A stretch of 64,000 nucleotides of DNA, taken from assembly GCA_013398295.1 (NCBI GenBank), contig VZSF01006733.1:186001-250000 (forward strand). Reading direction: 5' to 3'. This DNA comes from Chionis minor (taxonomy: Eukaryota; Chordata; Aves; Charadriiformes; Chionididae). This document shows positions 63,265-64,000 of the stretch, in pieces. The notes under the pieces are model-generated. The model had not been told where the DNA came from. It worked only from the letters and a program-made list of their open reading frames with translations, and searched no databases. The stretch's first letter is position 1; each line of letters starts with the position of its first letter. The position numbers and the translations under genes are program-made.

Positions 63265-63760
63265 AATATACAAGAGCTCATAGAGACCTTTAAGACCATC
63301 AAGTCCAACCATAAACCCAGCACTGCCAAAACCACCCCTAAACCATGTCCCTCAGCACTACATCTACCTGTCTTTTCAATACCTCCAGGGATTCCTGGAG
63401 GTATTGAATCCAATTCCACCACCTACCTGGCAGACTGTTCCAATGCTTGATAATCCTTTTGGTGATGAAAATTTTCTCTAATATGCAATCTAAACCTTCT
63501 CTGGTGCAATTTGAGGCCATTTCCTCTTGTCCTATTGCTTGTTACTTGGGAGAAGAGATCAACACTGACCTCTATACAACCTCTTCTCAGGTAGTTGTAG
63601 AGAGCAATAAGTTCTCCCCTCAGCCTCCTTTTCTCCAGGCTAAACAACCCCAGTTCCCTCAGCTGCTCTTCATAAGACTTGTGCTCTAGGCCCTTCACCA
63701 GCTTTGTTTCCCTTCTCTGGACACGCTCCAGCATCTCAATGTCTTTCTGAACCTTTAAAG
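63265..63760 (-). mobile_element. CR1 LINE fragment, antisense, with a palindromic insertion
   Basis: The 3' end is at the left (AGACCTTTAAGACCATCAAG, then TCCAACCATAAACCCAGCAC). Going right on the - strand, it encodes the C-terminal part of ORF2: [20 protein letters not shown] near 63700-63740, [20 protein letters not shown] near 63610-63668, and [20 protein letters not shown] near 63475-63535. It belongs to a different CR1 subfamily from the copies at 39888, 51803 and 57022, judged by its 3' end. At 63375-63408 the expected sequence is replaced by a perfect inverted repeat. Confidence 0.93.
63375..63408. repeat. Perfect 15-bp inverted repeat inside CR1
   Basis: TTCAATACCTCCAGG and CCTGGAGGTATTGAA are exact reverse complements with the 4-base loop GATT between them. 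The left arm is normal CR1 sequence; the right arm is not expected there. Confidence 0.95.
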
Positions 63761-64000
63761 CAGAAAAGCTACTCTGAAATTCCAGCATTTCTTGAAAGTT
63801 AAGGTTCTCAGCCCCTATATTTCTCCATTTTAGTACTAAAGTATAGTTTCCCCTTGTCATATTTTCTATTCACTTTTCATGTTATTAGGATCATGTCAAT
63901 CTTCAGGCATACAGAAATTTTATTTTAGTAAGAGTGATTTTAATAAATGCCTCTTTCAATGTTTAACCCTTTCAAGACAAATGTATTACCCTGAAAATTA
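63761..64000. other. Unique AT-rich DNA, no gene seen
   Basis: Flank to the right of the CR1 copy up to the window edge. Nothing recognised. Confidence 0.5.

Noticed and set aside
1..64000. tRNA, rRNA, snRNA, CRISPR arrays, bacterial operons, endogenous retrovirus coding regions
   Set aside because: Looked for conserved sequence signatures on both strands and found none; the sequence is vertebrate nuclear DNA. A scan with tRNAscan-SE, Rfam and RepeatMasker would be decisive.

Overview
The window looks like ordinary nuclear DNA from a bird: AT-rich (roughly a third G+C by eye), gene-poor, with CR1 (chicken repeat 1) LINE fragments as the only recognisable interspersed repeats. Most CR1 copies are 5'-truncated and end in the avian 8-bp ATTCTATG-type 3' repeat. 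I saw no mammalian Alu, L1 or B elements and no prokaryotic gene organisation. Two single-N gaps (4113 and 4694), each between perfect direct copies of the flanking sequence, show a draft assembly with unmerged overlaps.

Layout. 1-3779: unique AT-rich DNA. 3780-5060: a CR1 fragment on the + strand, distorted by the two gap duplications. 5061-40714: mostly what I interpret as introns, containing an ancient CR1 (about 21440-21780), a CR1 with an internal deletion on the - strand (24777-25400), a GC-rich island (27170-27660) and scattered simple repeats. 38331-40176: short repeats, an unexplained stretch open in both directions, and a CR1. 40715-40945: a possible last coding exon with a nearby AATAAA. 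40946-64000: more gene-free DNA with CR1 fragments at 43860, 46118, 51803, 57022 and 63265.

The main result is a possible spliced gene on the + strand. Four short segments have splice-site-like borders: 5677-5727, 10782-10861, 22971-22989 and 40715-40798. Each of the first, second and fourth is open in one frame only, and the four join without a frame break (phases 0/0, 0/2, 2/0, 0/stop) into a basic C-terminal tail of 77 residues. The 19-nt third segment is needed as a phase adapter: joining the second directly to the fourth gives an immediate stop. I do not recognise the protein, and the exons were found by eye, so this is a hypothesis to test with RNA-seq or synteny. Upstream exons and the promoter would lie before the window.

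No complete single-exon gene, RNA gene, CRISPR array or intact mobile element was found.
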